Assembly (NCBI GenBank): GCA_041874725.1
Contig: CP097466.1
Coordinates: forward strand, 6,262,001 to 6,326,000
Source: Duganella sp. BuS-21
Lineage (GTDB): Bacteria > Pseudomonadota > Gammaproteobacteria > Burkholderiales > Burkholderiaceae_D
Direction of reading: 5' to 3'
DNA: 64,000 nt
The notes beneath the pieces are model-generated. The model was not told the origin of the DNA. It saw only the letters and a list, made by a program, of their open reading frames with translations, and made no database searches. Of this stretch, positions 15,425 to 23,597 are shown piece after piece (the first letter of the stretch is position 1; the number at the start of each line of letters is the position of its first letter). A program made the position numbers and the translations under genes.

Positions 15425-16105
15425 TCACTGGGCTTGTAGTTTCAGTGCGCCAGCGTCAACGCCGGCCACCAGTTTGTCGACGGCTTCGCGCATGGCCAGG
15501 TCCAGAACCTTGCCGTTCAGCGTGGCGTCGTAGCTTGCGGTACCACCAAAGCCCAGCACCTCGCGGTTGGACAGGCTGTACTCGCCGGCGCCGGCTGCCG
15601 AGTACACCACTTCCGAGGTCTTGATATTGACCACGTTCAGGGTGACCTTGGCGTATGCCACCTGGGTCTTGCCACGGCCGGCGATACCGAACAGCTGGTG
15701 GTCACCAACTTCCTTGCGGCCGAATTCGGTCACGTCACCGGTGACGATGAAATCGGCGCCCTTGATATTCTGGCCTTGCTGCTTGAAGCCGGCTTCCTGT
15801 TTCATTTCATTCAGGTTGTCGCGGTCGAGCACGCTAAAGCGGTTGGTTTGTTGCAGATGCGAGATCAGCACGGTCTTGGCTTGGCCTCCCAGACGATCAA
15901 CGCCGTCGGAGAAGATGCCGCGCATGAAGCTGGAGCGGTTATCGAATTTGCCGACCGCGATCAGCGAACGTGGACCGACATAAGGCTGGGCCGCGCTGGC
16001 GACGGTGGCGACAGCCACGGTCCGCGAGCTTTCTGTTGCACAACCGGCCAGCGCCGAGACAGCCAATGCTGCAGCCAGGAGTTGGGTCGTTTTCGTGATG
16101 TTCAT
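15425..16105 (-). CDS. CsgG/HfaB-family lipoprotein
   Basis: A 226-residue lipoprotein (lipobox SALAGC, Cys22) of the CsgG family, whose members form outer-membrane channels or adhesion-related assemblies. Family features are IAVGKFDNRSSF, LISHLQQTNRFSVLDRDNL and GADFIVTGDVTEF. No curli subunit genes (csgA, csgB, csgE, csgF) are near, so a curli role is not supported. It heads the triad with DUF4810 and GNA1162-like lipoproteins. The 93 bp upstream is strikingly AT-rich and must hold the promoter (TATACT near 16116-16121 on the minus strand is a -10 candidate). Confidence 0.88.
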   Translation of the reverse strand: MNITKTTQLLAAALAVSALAGCATESSRTVAVATVASAAQPYVGPRSLIAVGKFDNRSSFMRGIFSDGVDRLGGQAKTVLISHLQQTNRFSVLDRDNLNEMKQEAGFKQQGQNIKGADFIVTGDVTEFGRKEVGDHQLFGIAGRGKTQVAYAKVTLNVVNIKTSEVVYSAAGAGEYSLSNREVLGFGGTASYDATLNGKVLDLAMREAVDKLVAGVDAGALKLQAQ

Positions 16106-16198
16106 TGTTCCCTAAAGTATAGTTAGTTTCTTATTTTGAAAAAATAATTCCAAAAAGAAATTTTAAAGACTTTATACCCATTGAAATCTATTCAATAG

Positions 16199-17107
16199 TC
16201 ACTGCAGGTGAAGTTTCTGCAGCGCTTCCAGCACGATGTCGTGCAGATGCTGAGCCGGCGGATGCAGGTCCGCCTCGGCGCGATGCAGCAGCAGGACGAC
16301 TTCCGGCAACGGCGGCAACGATGGTGCATCGAGCACGCGCAGCGACGGCGGTAAGCCCATGGCGGTGCGCACTGTCAGGCCCAGCCCCGCTGCCGCTGCC
16401 GCCCACACGCCCGACAAACCAGGACTGGTGAAGGCGATACGCCACGGAATGCCGACTTGGTCCAGCGCGCGTGTGGCGGCGCTGCGCATGATGCAGGGCG
16501 CATCCATCATCACCAGTGGCAGCGGCTCTTGCGCAGTGCCTGCGCCGCTGACGGCCAGCGCCTGCAAGGTGCGCGTATCATCGGCAGCTCCTATCCAGCG
16601 CATTGGCAAGCGGCCCACGTGTACCGCATGCGGCGTAGGCACGCCGCCATCCCATGCCAGCGCCATGTCGAGTTTGCCGCTGCTCAGTAGTTCCATCAAT
16701 TCCGAGTTGCGCGCCACGCGCGCTTCGATGCGCACCTGCGGGTGCACGCGCGTGAAACGGCCCAGCACCTCGGTCAGCATTTGTTCGCCGAAGTCCTGCT
16801 GGATGCCGAGCCGCACGCTGCCCGCCAGTTCGGCGCCGCGCACGGCGTTGGCCGCTTCGTCATTGAGCTCCAGCAGACGACGCGCATAGCCCAGCAGCGA
16901 TTCGCCCGCCGGCGTGGTGACCATGCCGCGCCCTTCCTTGCGCAGCACCGGCATGCCCAGTTGATCTTCCAGCTTTTTCAGCTGCGCGCTGACGGCCGAG
17001 GTGGAGCGGCCAAGCCGGTCCGCCGCCTTGGCAAAGCTGCCCATGTCCACGCCGGTGACAAAGGTGCGCAGGACGTCGAGGTCAAAAGTGATACGCCGCA
17101 TAACCAT
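16199..17107 (-). CDS. LysR-family transcriptional regulator
   Basis: A 302-residue LysR-type regulator. The N-terminal winged helix covers about residues 5-65 (LRTFVTGVDMGSFAKAADRL, STSAVSAQLKKLEDQLG), followed by a substrate-binding domain from about 90 to 300. The start may be 17107 or the ATG at 17101. It is divergent from the tautomerase/DUF4865 gene pair across about 95 bp, the classical layout for a LysR regulator controlling its neighbour. The effector is not known. Confidence 0.92.
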   Translation of the reverse strand: MVMRRITFDLDVLRTFVTGVDMGSFAKAADRLGRSTSAVSAQLKKLEDQLGMPVLRKEGRGMVTTPAGESLLGYARRLLELNDEAANAVRGAELAGSVRLGIQQDFGEQMLTEVLGRFTRVHPQVRIEARVARNSELMELLSSGKLDMALAWDGGVPTPHAVHVGRLPMRWIGAADDTRTLQALAVSGAGTAQEPLPLVMMDAPCIMRSAATRALDQVGIPWRIAFTSPGLSGVWAAAAAGLGLTVRTAMGLPPSLRVLDAPSLPPLPEVVLLLHRAEADLHPPAQHLHDIVLEALQKLHLQ

Positions 17108-17203
17108 CCCGATTTATCGAACTATTTATCAAAATATTCCTGATTTTCAGAATGAATTTAGCCGTGTATCGTGGGCCTGTCAAATAAAAATAGGAGTGAC
17201 ATC

Positions 17204-17602
17204 ATGCCGATGAGCCGCATTTCCCTCTTGAAGGGCAAGTCTCCCGACTACTTACGCGCGCTGGGCGACAGCCTGCAGCACGCCATGGAAGAGTCGTTCA
17301 ACGTACCGAAAAACGATCGCTTTCAGCTGGTCCACCAGCACGAGCCGCACGAGATGATGTTCGACCGGACTTACGAGGGCGGTCCGCGTTCGGATGACTT
17401 AGTGCTGATCCACATCACCATCGGCAAGCCGCGCAGCACGGAACTGAAGCAGGCGTTTTACCGTCGCCTGGTGGCGCTGCTGGCCGAGTCGCCGGGCCTG
17501 GCGCCGGAGGATGTGATGATTGTGATTTCGCCGTCGCAGGGGGATGACTGGTCGTTCGGCGGTGGCCGGCCTGCCGCGTCCTTGCTGGGAGCGCGGTCAT
17601 GA
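17204..17602 (+). CDS. Tautomerase-family protein
   Basis: A 132-residue member of the 4-oxalocrotonate tautomerase superfamily. After removal of Met1, Pro2 becomes the N-terminal proline that acts as catalytic base. The ATG at 17204 follows AGGAG and places this proline correctly; an upstream GTG at 17171 would bury it. VLIHITIGKPRSTELKQAFY and DVMIVISPSQGDDWSFGGG are typical of the longer tautomerase group found beside LysR regulators. Its stop overlaps the start of the DUF4865 gene as ATGA, so the two are coupled. Confidence 0.85.
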   Translation: MPMSRISLLKGKSPDYLRALGDSLQHAMEESFNVPKNDRFQLVHQHEPHEMMFDRTYEGGPRSDDLVLIHITIGKPRSTELKQAFYRRLVALLAESPGLAPEDVMIVISPSQGDDWSFGGGRPAASLLGARS

Positions 17603-18153
17603 TCGCGATGCAGTACAACTTTGTGCTGCCGGCCGATTACGACATGGCGGCGATACGCGAACGCATCGCCACCAAGGGGCCTTTGCTCGACAACTTGCCG
17701 CGACTGGTGTTCAAGGCCTATCTGCATGCGGAGCAGCCGGAGCATGCGTACGCGCCGTTCTACCTGTGGCGCGATGAGGAGGCCATGCACGGCTTCCTGA
17801 ATGGTCCGGCGTTTGCAGGCGTGGCGCGAGCGTTCGGCTGGCCGTCGGTGCAGACCTGGACGCCGTGGCATGCCACCGTTGTCGCGGCTGTGCGCGAGGC
17901 GCGTGTGGCGACGCACAGCAGCGCGGTGATTGCGCCGTATAGCGCGCTGTCTGAACTGCGTGAGCAGGAAGAGGCCTATGCGCAGCAGGCGTTGGCGCAG
18001 GGCGCGCTGGCGGTGGTGATCGGCTTCGAGCCGGTGACGTGGACGATTACGCGGCTATGCCTGTGGCGCGATGCCGCCGCCGGGCCGGCAACGCCGGGCG
18101 AGCGGCGCTACCATGTGGGCCACGTCTCGGCGCCGGGCCTGACGTCGGCTTAG
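17599..18153 (+). CDS. DUF4865 family protein
   Basis: A 184-residue soluble protein of the DUF4865 family, which has a dimeric alpha/beta-barrel-like look (MQYNFVLPADYDM, FYLWRDEEAMHGFLNGPAF, and a second copy-like TWTITRLCLWRD). No catalytic residue is established. It overlaps the tautomerase gene by 4 nt and lies divergent from LysR; this three-gene set recurs in proteobacteria and probably handles a small organic compound. Confidence 0.82.
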   Translation: MIAMQYNFVLPADYDMAAIRERIATKGPLLDNLPRLVFKAYLHAEQPEHAYAPFYLWRDEEAMHGFLNGPAFAGVARAFGWPSVQTWTPWHATVVAAVREARVATHSSAVIAPYSALSELREQEEAYAQQALAQGALAVVIGFEPVTWTITRLCLWRDAAAGPATPGERRYHVGHVSAPGLTSA

Positions 18154-18170
18154 CGGGCGACTGACGGCTG

Positions 18171-19634
18171 CTAGCGCAGCAGCAGCAACGCCTGTTGCGG
18201 CAAGGCGTTGGCCTGGGCCACGATGGAGGCGCCGGCCTGGCGCAGGATCTGGCTCCGGGTCAACTGCGTCGCTTCATCCGCATAGTCCGCATCCAGAATC
18301 CGCGAGCGCGCGGCCGACAAGTTGTCCGCCGCATTGGCCGCATTCCCGGCAGCTGACGTGAGGCGGTTATTCATCGCCCCGAGTTGGGAGCGTATTCCGC
18401 TCACTGCATCAATCTTGTCATCGAGGTAGTCCAGCGCATCGCTGGCGCCGGAGAAGGTCGACAAATCCATCGGCGGCTCGCCCGGCGAAAAAACGTCGCG
18501 TAGCTGCATGTCCGGCGCGCCCACGATCACCGACGCCTTGGCGCCGGCGCTAATGCCCGCCTGCGCCGGATTCAAGCCGCCAACGCGCATGCTGTGCGCA
18601 CCAGGACGCGCCGCTTCGGTAATCGTCAACGTGCCCTTGTGCGCACCGGTCGACAGTCCCAGCGAGCCAAGCGCACCGGCCGACGCCTCGGAAAAGATGA
18701 TGTCGCGCCCATCGGCCGCTGTCAGCGTCAGCGTGCCGCCGCTGGAACTCGCGCTTACGCCACTGGTGCCGGTGGTTGCGCTGATCGCCGCCGCCGCGCT
18801 GGCCGCGCGCGCCACATCGGTAATGCCGGCGATCGGCCCAACGCTGACGCCGTTCACCGAGAACGCGCCGTTCGGCAGCGCGCCGGTTGCGCCCACCACG
18901 CCATCGAGCGTATTGGCGGCGGTGGCGGAGACATCGCGTATGCCGGCGCCATTGATGGCCGCAGCCACCGCATAGGCGCTGTCCGCCCCTTGCCCCGGCT
19001 GCGCACCGGCGCTCGACGCCGACGCGCCCACCACCGCGTTGTTGATCACCAGATCACCATACTGCAGCGCCCCCAGCACCGTCGTCCCCACCGCCGTGGA
19101 CTGCTGCGGTGCCACGTTCACCAGGCCGAGCGAATATCCGGGCAACATCACCGCGCGCGGTATCGCCAGGTCAACGGTCTGGCCGGAACCGGCCCCCACC
19201 TGAAGTTGACGCGCAAAGCCGCCATCGAGCAGCGGTTCGTTGTTGAAGCGCGTGCCCTGCCCGATATCGACGTTGGCCGCCACCAGCGCATAGACCTCCT
19301 GCTGGATGGCCGCACGGTCTATCTTGCTGTTGGTGTCATTGGCCGCCTGCACCGCCAGCTCGCGCATGCGCTGGTAATTGGACAGCAGCGCACCGGTGGC
19401 GCCGTCCGCCACCTGTAATAGCGATATGCCATCATTGATATTTTGATTCGCCCGCCGCAGGCCGCTGATCTCCGCCGTCATGCGCGAGCTGATGGCCTGC
19501 CCCGCCGCGTCGTCGCGTGCGGAATTGATGCGCAGGCCACTCGACATGCGTTGCAGATGCACAGCCGTCTGCTCGCCAGCGCGCGTAAGGCTGCGCTGGG
19601 CGTTCAGTGAGGCGATGTTGGTGTTGATCTGCAT
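18171..19634 (-). CDS. Flagellin
   Basis: A 487-residue flagellin. The conserved N-terminal D0/D1 region (MQINTNIASLNAQRSLTRAG, MSSGLRINSARDDAAGQAIS) and the C-terminal one (ILDADYADEATQLTRSQIL, ending QANALPQQALLLLR) flank a variable alanine/glycine-rich middle with a flagellin-IN-like motif near residues 250-330. No chaperone (fliS), cap (fliD) or other flagellar gene is adjacent, so this copy is isolated. A sigma-28-like promoter lies at 19678-19705. The Sel1-repeat gene of the c-di-GMP operon ends 84 bp upstream on the same strand. Confidence 0.95.
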   Translation of the reverse strand: MQINTNIASLNAQRSLTRAGEQTAVHLQRMSSGLRINSARDDAAGQAISSRMTAEISGLRRANQNINDGISLLQVADGATGALLSNYQRMRELAVQAANDTNSKIDRAAIQQEVYALVAANVDIGQGTRFNNEPLLDGGFARQLQVGAGSGQTVDLAIPRAVMLPGYSLGLVNVAPQQSTAVGTTVLGALQYGDLVINNAVVGASASSAGAQPGQGADSAYAVAAAINGAGIRDVSATAANTLDGVVGATGALPNGAFSVNGVSVGPIAGITDVARAASAAAAISATTGTSGVSASSSGGTLTLTAADGRDIIFSEASAGALGSLGLSTGAHKGTLTITEAARPGAHSMRVGGLNPAQAGISAGAKASVIVGAPDMQLRDVFSPGEPPMDLSTFSGASDALDYLDDKIDAVSGIRSQLGAMNNRLTSAAGNAANAADNLSAARSRILDADYADEATQLTRSQILRQAGASIVAQANALPQQALLLLR

Positions 19635-19677
19635 GGGCGGCCGTCATCCCGAACGCGGAATTGCGCTCGTCGTCTGA

Positions 19678-19705
19678 ATAACGGCAATTCCAGGCGGAAA
19701 CTTGA
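19678..19705 (-). promoter_or_regulatory. Sigma-28-like promoter of flagellin
   Basis: On the minus strand TCAAGTTT (19698-19705) and GCCGTTAT (19678-19685) are separated by 12 nt. The flagellar sigma-28 consensus is TAAAGTTT-N11-GCCGATAA, so each box is close and the spacer one base longer. Transcription would start about 35 nt before the flagellin ATG. Confidence 0.6.
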
Positions 19706-19717
19706 ATCCGGCGGCGT

Positions 19718-21313
19718 TTAGCCCGGCAGCAGTTCCAGGCGCTCGCGCGCCTGCGCCAACTGGAGCGGGTCCATGCGGCTGGCGGCGTTGGGCAGGTAGC
19801 GCGCGGCGGCGTTGTAGCCGCCCCGTTGCGCCATGGTCAGCCACATCCAGGACTGCGCGGCGTCGGCGCGCACGCCCTGCCCAGCCAGGAACATCAAGCC
19901 CAGGTTGAACTGCGCCCGCGTGTGGCCCTGGCTGGCGGCCTGCAGATACCAGTGGTGCGCCTGCGTGTAATCCTGCGGCACGCCCAAGCCATTGTCATAG
20001 CGCAGGCCGAGCGCGAACTGGGCCTGGACGTGGCCCTGCTCCGCCGCCTTGCGATACCACTGGCTGGCCTGCTTGCAGTCGGGCTGCGGTCCTTCGTCGT
20101 TATCGAACAGCAGGCCAAGGCTGTACTGGGCCGCCACATAATCCTGCTCGGCCGCACGGCGATACCAGCCCAGCGCCTTGCGGTAGTCCTGCGGCACCCC
20201 GCGTCCGGTTTCATAGCGCAGGCCCAGGTCGAACTGCGCGCGCAGGTGGCCCTGGTCGGCCGCCTTGCGGTACCAGAATATCGCTTCCTGATGGTCGACC
20301 ACCACGCCGTGGCCGGCGTCGTACAACAGGCCCAGATGGTATTGCGCGCCGGGGAAGCCCTGCTCCGCCGCCTTGCGATACCAGAACTGCGCCTGCTCGT
20401 AATCCTGCGCCACGCCCTGCCCATGGTCATAGCGCAGGCCCAGATTATTCTGTGCCGCCGCGTGGCCTTGTTCGGCCGCCTTGCGATACCAGTCCAGCGC
20501 CTTCTGCTCGTCGCGCGGCACGCCCTGGCCGTTATCGTAGATCAGGCCCAGGTTGAACTGCGAACTGGCGTGATCCTGCTCCGCAGCGCGGCGATACCAC
20601 AGGATGGCTTTCTGCGAATCCTGGGCGATGCCGTCGCCCTTGTCGAAGCGCAGCGCCAGGTTGAACTGCGCCGGCGCATAACCCTGGTCGGCCGCCTTGC
20701 GATACCACGACATGGCCTGGCCCACATCCTGCGACACGCCCTGCCCGTTGTCGTAACGCAGGCCGAGATTGAACTGCGCGCGCGCATAACCCTGCTCCGC
20801 CGCCTTGCGATACCAGAAGATGGCCTGCTTGAAATCCTGCGGCACGCCCTTGCCGGTGTCGTACATCATGCCGAGATTGTTTTGCGCGCCGGCGTCGCCC
20901 TGTTCGGCGGCCTTGCTGAACCAGTGCATGGCCTGCAGCGTATCGTTGGCCACACCCTGGCCCTTGGCGTACAGCCAGCCGAGGTTATATTGCGCGGCCG
21001 CGTAGCCCTGCTCCGCCGCCAACCGATACCAGCCGGCCGCCTCTTCGAAATCCTGCGCGACGCCCTGGCCCTTCTGGTACATCACGCCGAGATTGTACTG
21101 CGCGTGTTCGAGCCCGGCCTGCGCGGCCTGGCGATACCAGACCACCGCCAGTTCGAAGCTTTGCGCCACGCCCTGGCCGTTGAAATACATAAAGCCCAGG
21201 CTATGCTGGGCATTGGCGACGCCGCGCTCCGCCAGTCCCTTGACGCGCAGGAATTCAGCTGTGTAAGTGCTGCCGTTGTTGGCGTCGGCTTCGTTGGGAC
21301 TGTATTTCGTCAT
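19718..21313 (-). CDS. Cytoplasmic protein with 13 Sel1 (TPR-like) repeats
   Basis: A 531-residue protein made almost wholly of 36-residue Sel1-like repeats of the form AQ-NLG-Y--G-GV-QD---A--WYRKAAEQG. I count 13 copies between about residues 33 and 500, the last being divergent. There is no signal peptide or membrane segment, so it should be a cytoplasmic scaffold. It begins 9 bp after the REC-PAS-GGDEF-EAL gene on the same strand and is therefore probably part of that signalling operon. At DNA level the repeats give a 108-bp periodicity that is open to copy-number change. Confidence 0.93.
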   Translation of the reverse strand: MTKYSPNEADANNGSTYTAEFLRVKGLAERGVANAQHSLGFMYFNGQGVAQSFELAVVWYRQAAQAGLEHAQYNLGVMYQKGQGVAQDFEEAAGWYRLAAEQGYAAAQYNLGWLYAKGQGVANDTLQAMHWFSKAAEQGDAGAQNNLGMMYDTGKGVPQDFKQAIFWYRKAAEQGYARAQFNLGLRYDNGQGVSQDVGQAMSWYRKAADQGYAPAQFNLALRFDKGDGIAQDSQKAILWYRRAAEQDHASSQFNLGLIYDNGQGVPRDEQKALDWYRKAAEQGHAAAQNNLGLRYDHGQGVAQDYEQAQFWYRKAAEQGFPGAQYHLGLLYDAGHGVVVDHQEAIFWYRKAADQGHLRAQFDLGLRYETGRGVPQDYRKALGWYRRAAEQDYVAAQYSLGLLFDNDEGPQPDCKQASQWYRKAAEQGHVQAQFALGLRYDNGLGVPQDYTQAHHWYLQAASQGHTRAQFNLGLMFLAGQGVRADAAQSWMWLTMAQRGGYNAAARYLPNAASRMDPLQLAQARERLELLPG

Positions 21314-21322
21314 GCTGTGTTA

Positions 21323-23590
21323 TCAGGCCTGAATCGCAATCATCGCCGGTTGTTGTTGTTCGACGGTGCTGGGCACCGCGTGCAGCACAGCGACCGATGG
21401 CGACGACCGGCGGCTCTGATCCTGCAATACATCGATGAAGCTGCCCAGCGAAATCGGGCGATGGTAGAGATAGCCCTGCATGGTGGAGCAGCCGTTCGCT
21501 TCCAGATAACGCGCCTGCACATCGGTCTCCACGCCTTCCGCCACCAGGTGCAGGCCGAGGCCGCGCGCGATCGAGATGATCGCCAAAATTACCGGGTAGT
21601 GGCCGTTCTCGTCGTGGATCTCCTTCACGAACGACTGGTCGATCTTGATGGTGTGGATCGGGAAGCGGTGCAGATACGCCAGCGACGAATAGCCGGTGCC
21701 GAAATCATCGATCGCCACGGAGACGCCGAGCTGGCACAACTTGTTCAGCTGCTCGATCGCATATTGCGGATTGCGGATGCAGATGTTCTCGGTAATCTCG
21801 ACTTCGATCTGCGCCGGCGAAATGCCGTAGCGCGTCAGCGCGCCGCGCATCTTCTCGAAGAAGTCACCGCGATCCAGGTACTGCGGCGACAGGTTCAGCG
21901 ACAGGCGCAGCGCCTCGCCGCCGGCCGCGTTCCACTGCAGCAGGTCGCGGCACAGCGCGCCCAGCATCCAGTCGGAGATCGGCAGCATCAGGCCATTCTC
22001 TTCGGCGAACGGCAGGAACTCGCCGGCCGACAGCAGGCCGCGCTGCGGATGGTTCCAGCGCATCAGTCCTTCGGCGCCGATGATGCGGCCGGTGGCGACA
22101 TCGACCTGCGGCTGGTAGTACATTTCCAGCTCGTTGAACTCCAACGCCTTGCGCAGCGCCTGTTCCAGCGCGATCTTCTGGTGCGACACGTCCAGCATCG
22201 AGTTGTGATAAAAGCTGTGACCATTCTTGCCCAGCGCCTTCACCTGATACATGGCGATGTCCGCATGGCGCAGCAGCTCGTCGATGGTCTCGCCGTCGCC
22301 CGGATAGATGGCGATGCCGATCGAGGCCGAGATGTGCACCTGGTGGCCATCGAGGTCGAAAGGACGCTGCAGGCTTTCAAGGAATTTGTCGGCGATGGCC
22401 TTGGCGTCCTGGCGGTCGCGCAGCTCCGGCAGCACGATGGTGAATTCGTCGCCGCCCTGGCGCGCCAGCGTGTCGCCGCGACGCAGGCAATCCTTGAGAC
22501 GCTGCGCGGCCTGCTGCAGCAGTTCGTCGCCCTTGACGTGGCCCAGCGTATCGTTCACCAGCTTGAAGCGGTCCAGGTCGACGAACATCACGGCCAGCTC
22601 GGTGAGCTTGCGCTTGGCCTGGATCACGGCCAGGCCAAGGCGGTCCTTGAACAGCATGCGGTTCGGCAGGTCGGTCAGGATGTCGTGGTAGGCCTGGTAG
22701 GAAATCACTTCCTCGGCGCGCTTGCGGTCGGTGATGTCGCGCGCCACACCGTAGGTGCCGAAGAACTCGCGCGTCTTCACTTCGTGGTCGGGAATGTGCA
22801 TGCCGATCGCGTTGAGCGAAATCGTCATCAGCGTGTTGTTGAAGGTGCGTTCGACGTCGCCGCCGACGCCGCTGCCGATATTGCACTTCAGGCGCAACTC
22901 GACGTTGCGCGAGGCGCGTTCATCGACGCGGCGCTCGTTGAAGGCGTAGCGCGCGCGCTCCTGGTCCTCGTCGTGCACCAGCACCGAGTAGTGCTTGCCG
23001 ATCAGTTCTTCGCGGCTGAAGCCCAGCAACTGCTGCACGCGGTCGTTCACGAACGTGAACTTGCCTTCGTGGTTCAGCGTGTAGATGATGTCCGGCGACG
23101 AATCGACCAGATAGCGGTACATCTTTTCCGAATTTTCCAGCTTGGAGGCGATGCGCTCGTTGTCGATGGCCAGACGGCGCTTCTGCAGCGCGTTCTCCAC
23201 CGTCTTGAGCAGCTCTTCGCGGCTGTAAGGCTTGCGCAGGTAGTCGTAGGCGCCGCGCTTCAAGGCGCCGATGGCCGCCTCGATGCCGACGTCGCCGCTC
23301 ATCACGATCACGTCGCCGTCGATCTCGCGGGCGTTGATGAAGTCCATGATCTCATGGCCGCTCATGTCGGGCAGGCGCAGGTCGAGCAGGATCAGGTCGA
23401 ACTTCAGCTTGGTCAGCTGGGCCAGCGCTTCGCTGCCGCAGGTCGCGGTCACCAGGTGATAGTCGTGGTCGCGCAGCAGTTCATAGAGCGACGACAGCAA
23501 GCGCGGCTCATCGTCTACCAGCAGCAGGCGTGGGCGGTTATCGTTGGACAGGGCTTCGACGGGGGCGAGGTCGACAGAGTTCAGGTTCAT
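21323..23590 (-). CDS. Response regulator with PAS, GGDEF and EAL domains (c-di-GMP enzyme)
   Basis: A 755-residue multidomain protein. A receiver (about 20-135) has the acidic pair VDDEPR, phosphoacceptor region LILLDLRLPDMSG and Lys in YLRKPYS. A PAS domain (about 160-280) is followed by GGDEF (about 300-460) with intact RQGGDEF and an upstream RRGD inhibitory site, then EAL (about 480-735) with an EGL variant and DDFGTGYSS. Both synthesis and breakdown of c-di-GMP look possible. M2 (23590) is chosen because AAGG stands 5 nt upstream; M1 is at 23593. The kinase gene stop lies 4-7 bp upstream, making it the likely phosphodonor. Confidence 0.95.
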   Translation of the reverse strand: MNLNSVDLAPVEALSNDNRPRLLLVDDEPRLLSSLYELLRDHDYHLVTATCGSEALAQLTKLKFDLILLDLRLPDMSGHEIMDFINAREIDGDVIVMSGDVGIEAAIGALKRGAYDYLRKPYSREELLKTVENALQKRRLAIDNERIASKLENSEKMYRYLVDSSPDIIYTLNHEGKFTFVNDRVQQLLGFSREELIGKHYSVLVHDEDQERARYAFNERRVDERASRNVELRLKCNIGSGVGGDVERTFNNTLMTISLNAIGMHIPDHEVKTREFFGTYGVARDITDRKRAEEVISYQAYHDILTDLPNRMLFKDRLGLAVIQAKRKLTELAVMFVDLDRFKLVNDTLGHVKGDELLQQAAQRLKDCLRRGDTLARQGGDEFTIVLPELRDRQDAKAIADKFLESLQRPFDLDGHQVHISASIGIAIYPGDGETIDELLRHADIAMYQVKALGKNGHSFYHNSMLDVSHQKIALEQALRKALEFNELEMYYQPQVDVATGRIIGAEGLMRWNHPQRGLLSAGEFLPFAEENGLMLPISDWMLGALCRDLLQWNAAGGEALRLSLNLSPQYLDRGDFFEKMRGALTRYGISPAQIEVEITENICIRNPQYAIEQLNKLCQLGVSVAIDDFGTGYSSLAYLHRFPIHTIKIDQSFVKEIHDENGHYPVILAIISIARGLGLHLVAEGVETDVQARYLEANGCSTMQGYLYHRPISLGSFIDVLQDQSRRSSPSVAVLHAVPSTVEQQQPAMIAIQA

Positions 23591-23597
23591 CATGGCC

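Noticed and set aside
19718..21313. Regular DNA repeats that might suggest a CRISPR array
   Set aside because: The period is 108 bp, in frame, and encodes Sel1 units. There are no unique spacers between identical short repeats.
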